A stretch of DNA of 64,000 nt. Source: Mucilaginibacter sp. CSA2-8R. Its GTDB lineage: Bacteria > Bacteroidota > Bacteroidia > Sphingobacteriales > Sphingobacteriaceae. A model generated the notes under the pieces. It had not been told where the DNA came from, did no database searches, and was given only the letters and a program-made list of their open reading frames with translations. Positions within the stretch are counted from its first letter, which is position 1, and every line of letters begins with the position of its first letter. This document shows positions 62,198-64,000 of this stretch, piece after piece. The position numbers and the translations under genes are program-made. The stretch is taken from the NCBI RefSeq assembly GCF_038806765.1, contig NZ_CP152389.1, positions 1,550,001 through 1,614,000 on the forward strand. Direction: 5' to 3'.

Positions 62198-63337
62198 ATG
62201 AAATTTGCAACTAAAGCAATACATGCAGGGCAACACCCTGACCCGAGTACAGGCGCGGTGATGACGCCGATTTATCAAACGTCTACTTATGCCCAGCGGA
62301 CTCCGGGCGACCACCAGGGGTATGAGTATTCGCGTGGCACCAACCCAACCCGTAAGGCGCTGGAAGATTGTTTAGCTGCGTTGGAGAATGCCAAATTTGG
62401 TCTGGCTTTTTCGAGCGGCATGGGCGCTACCGATGCGGTAATGAAATTATTGCAGCCCGGCGATGAGGTAATTACCAACAATGATTTGTACGGCGGCTCA
62501 TATCGAATTTTTACCAAGATTTTTGCAAACTACGGTATCAAGTTTCATTTCATCAATCTGCACCAACCGGAGATTATTCATGAGTACGTGAACGATAAAA
62601 CCAAACTGGTTTGGATAGAAACGCCTACCAATCCTACCATGCAGGTGGTTGATATTGAGGCCGTAGCGGCTATCTCCAAGGCTAAAAACCTGATGCTGGT
62701 GGTAGACAATACTTTTGCGTCGCCCTACCTGCAAAACCCAATGGATTTGGGTGCTGATTTGGTGATGCATTCCGTAACTAAATACATCGGCGGCCACTCA
62801 GATTTAGTGATGGGCGCGTTGATGATGAACGACGAGGATTTGTACAAGCGCTTGTGGTTTATCTATAATTCGTGCGGTGCCACGCCCGGACCGATGGATA
62901 GTTTTCTGGCATTGCGCGGCATTAAAACCCTGCATCTGCGCATGAAAGCCCATTGCGAAAACGGCCGCGCCATAGCCGCGTTTTTAAAAGACCATCCAAA
63001 GGTAGAACGTATTTATTGGCCTGGTTTTACCGACCATCCAAACTACCATGTTGCAGCCAAACAGATGCGCGATTTTGGCGGCATGATCTCCATCGTACTC
63101 AAAGGCGCCGACCTAAAAGAAACTTTCCGCATAGCATCCAATTTCAAGGTGTTCACACTGGCCGAATCGTTGGGAGGGGTCGAGTCACTTATCAATCACC
63201 CCGCCACCATGACCCACGCCTCCATCCCGCGCGAAACCCGCGAAGCCGCCGGCGTGGTAGACAACCTGCTGCGTATTAGCGTTGGGGTAGAAGATATCGA
63301 GGATTTACTTGAAGATTTAAAGAACGCATTGGCGTAA
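62198..63337 (+). CDS. Cystathionine gamma-synthase/gamma-lyase (PLP enzyme)
   Basis: 379-aa Cys/Met-metabolism PLP enzyme (transsulfuration family). PLP lysine K195 in SVTKYIGGHSDLVMGA; also YSRGTNPTRKALEDCLAALE, FSSGMGATDAVMKLL and the C-terminal SLGGVESLINHPATMTHASIP and RISVGVEDIEDLLEDL. MetB versus MetC/gamma-lyase cannot be separated without alignment. The GC-rich element lies directly upstream, its right arm only 10 bases before the ATG. Confidence 0.93.
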   Translation: MKFATKAIHAGQHPDPSTGAVMTPIYQTSTYAQRTPGDHQGYEYSRGTNPTRKALEDCLAALENAKFGLAFSSGMGATDAVMKLLQPGDEVITNNDLYGGSYRIFTKIFANYGIKFHFINLHQPEIIHEYVNDKTKLVWIETPTNPTMQVVDIEAVAAISKAKNLMLVVDNTFASPYLQNPMDLGADLVMHSVTKYIGGHSDLVMGALMMNDEDLYKRLWFIYNSCGATPGPMDSFLALRGIKTLHLRMKAHCENGRAIAAFLKDHPKVERIYWPGFTDHPNYHVAAKQMRDFGGMISIVLKGADLKETFRIASNFKVFTLAESLGGVESLINHPATMTHASIPRETREAAGVVDNLLRISVGVEDIEDLLEDLKNALA

Positions 63338-63347
63338 AGAAGAGAAT

Positions 63348-63425
63348 CAAGAGCCAGGAACCAAGTATTAAGAAATTGCAGTTGATAAAATTTGTTCAAT
63401 TTTCAATCTTGGTTTCTGGCTCTTG
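63348..63425. repeat. Inverted repeat upstream of the TIGR02757 gene
   Basis: CAAGAGCCAGGAACCAAG (63348-63365) and CTTGGTTTCTGGCTCTTG (63408-63425) are complementary at 17 of 18 positions, with a 42-nt AT-rich spacer. Further partial copies (AAGAAGAGAATC, TTTCTTGGCTCT) extend both arms. It fills most of the gap between the two genes. Confidence 0.7.
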
Positions 63426-63449
63426 TTTCTTGGCTCTATACTCTAAAAA

Positions 63450-64000
63450 ATGGTAACTGATATCAAAGCTTTTCTGGATGCGAAAGTAGCGCAGTATAAC
63501 CGGCCGGAGTTTATTGAAAACGATCCGATTGTAATACCGCATCTATTCAGCAAGCAGCAGGATATTGAAATCATGGGCTTTTGGGCAGCCACATTAGCCT
63601 GGGGGCAGCGCGTTACCATCATCCGTAAATGCCGCGAACTTATTGACCTGATGGATGGTGCTCCATACGATTTCATCATCAATCATCAGGAGCCCGACCT
63701 CAAAAAGTTACTCAACTTTAAGCACCGTACCTTTAACGACATTGATACGTTATACTTCATCGCATTCTTCAGGCATCATTATAAAAGGTATGATAGTTTA
63801 GAAGATGCGTTTATAACAGCCCAGCTACACCCCCCCAGCCCCCTAAAGGGGGAGCAAGTATATCAGGCGGAGTATTTTGCTGCTCATCAAACTTCTGCTC
63901 CCCCTTTAGGGGGCTGGGGGGCTTCGCCCTCATTGGGCTGGGGGGCTGTAGCTGGTGCAGAATCTTCTTTAAATCACTTCCGTTCCTACTTTTTCTCCCT
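63450..64000 (+). CDS. TIGR02757-family protein, 3' end beyond the window, with in-frame repeat insert
   Basis: At least 183 codons, open to the window edge. The N-terminal part (FIENDPIVIPHLFSKQQDIEIMGFWAATLAWGQRVTIIRKCRELIDLMDGAPYDFI, ...DIDTLYFIAFFRHHYKRYDSLEDAF) and the last residues (SLNHFRSYFFS) match the TIGR02757/DUF2400 family. Between them, residues about 127-166 come from a GC-rich palindromic element read in frame with no stop. Protein function of the family is unknown. Start ATG at 63450. Confidence 0.75.
   Translation, partial: MVTDIKAFLDAKVAQYNRPEFIENDPIVIPHLFSKQQDIEIMGFWAATLAWGQRVTIIRKCRELIDLMDGAPYDFIINHQEPDLKKLLNFKHRTFNDIDTLYFIAFFRHHYKRYDSLEDAFITAQLHPPSPLKGEQVYQAEYFAAHQTSAPPLGGWGASPSLGWGAVAGAESSLNHFRSYFFS
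63831..63948. repeat. GC-rich palindromic element inserted in frame
   Basis: Left arm CCCCCCAGCCCCCTAAAG... (63831-63856) and right arm (63896-63921) are a perfect 26-bp inverted repeat with a 39-nt spacer. A partial second copy of the right arm's end, GGGCTGGGGGGCT, follows at 63935-63947. The whole element keeps the reading frame open in the surrounding gene. Confidence 0.85.

Noticed and set aside
53865..64000. tRNA or rRNA genes, CRISPR array, prophage or transposase
   Set aside because: None found anywhere in the window; the inverted repeats present are short, of different sequence, and not spaced like CRISPR repeats, and no transposase gene borders them.

Overview
This window looks like the chromosome of a soil- or freshwater-type Bacteroidota, most likely Sphingobacteriaceae (Mucilaginibacter/Pedobacter-like). 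The reasons are the TAnnTTTG promoter -7 boxes in front of many genes, a GLPGLI-family protein paired with a carboxypeptidase-regulatory outer-membrane barrel, lineage-typical domains of unknown function (DUF4905, DUF4920, SHOCT, DUF2795), a Rho factor with a long Asn/Arg-rich insert, and dispersed GC-rich palindromes. The genus call is an inference from gene content. No rRNA, tRNA, CRISPR array, prophage or transposase gene was found.

Layout. 1-5.5 kb: an Lrp/AsnC regulator, then class Ia ribonucleotide reductase (nrdB-nrdA) behind a long structured leader, a small Cys-rich protein and a YdeI-like protein. 5.6-11.4 kb: the rod-shape/elongasome operon mreB-mreC-mreD-mrdA-rodA on the minus strand. 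11.5-13.8 kb: purH and purN. 13.9-23.2 kb: a lipoprotein, an FAD-Rieske oxidoreductase, MarC and MFS membrane proteins, an amino-acid permease, an OmpR-type response regulator, a TlpA-like thioredoxin lipoprotein and gatB. 23.5-34.7 kb: a desaturase, DUF1810, a very large TolB-propeller/amidohydrolase, a dicarboxylate symporter, DUF72, a metallo-beta-lactamase-fold protein, DUF4920, a PduO-type cobalamin adenosyltransferase, two small proteins, a CAT-like acyltransferase and a HAD hydrolase. 34.7-47.7 kb: a Na+/H+ antiporter, a heptosyltransferase-like GT9, queA, ispD, purS, pssA, rho, pyrF, an MFS exporter, AcpH-like, ThpR-like and tyrS. 47.8-57.4 kb: a GLPGLI/outer-membrane-barrel operon convergent with a PH-SHOCT/MarR pair, a putative glycosidase lipoprotein, udk, a LysM/RlpA-like protein and DUF4905. 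57.5-64 kb: Dps, a FadL/OmpP1 porin, a Gly/Tyr-rich lipoprotein, proS, a cystathionine gamma-synthase/lyase and a 3'-truncated TIGR02757 gene.

Most of the window is housekeeping metabolism: nucleotide synthesis (nrdAB, purH, purN, purS, pyrF, udk), translation (gatB, tyrS, proS, queA), cell wall and lipids (mre/rod, ispD, pssA, desaturase). Many genes are single transcription units bounded by clear intrinsic terminators.

The least ordinary signals are non-coding or insertional: a GC-rich palindromic element with 26-27 bp inverted arms, seen once between genes and once in frame inside a coding sequence; a candidate short intergenic RNA near 34.9 kb; a structured nrdB leader; nested palindromes overlapping the GLPGLI promoter; and a three-armed AT-rich repeat between purN and purH. 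Two genes (at 4.68 and 14.39 kb) appear to have a -7 box directly against the start codon, suggesting leaderless mRNAs.
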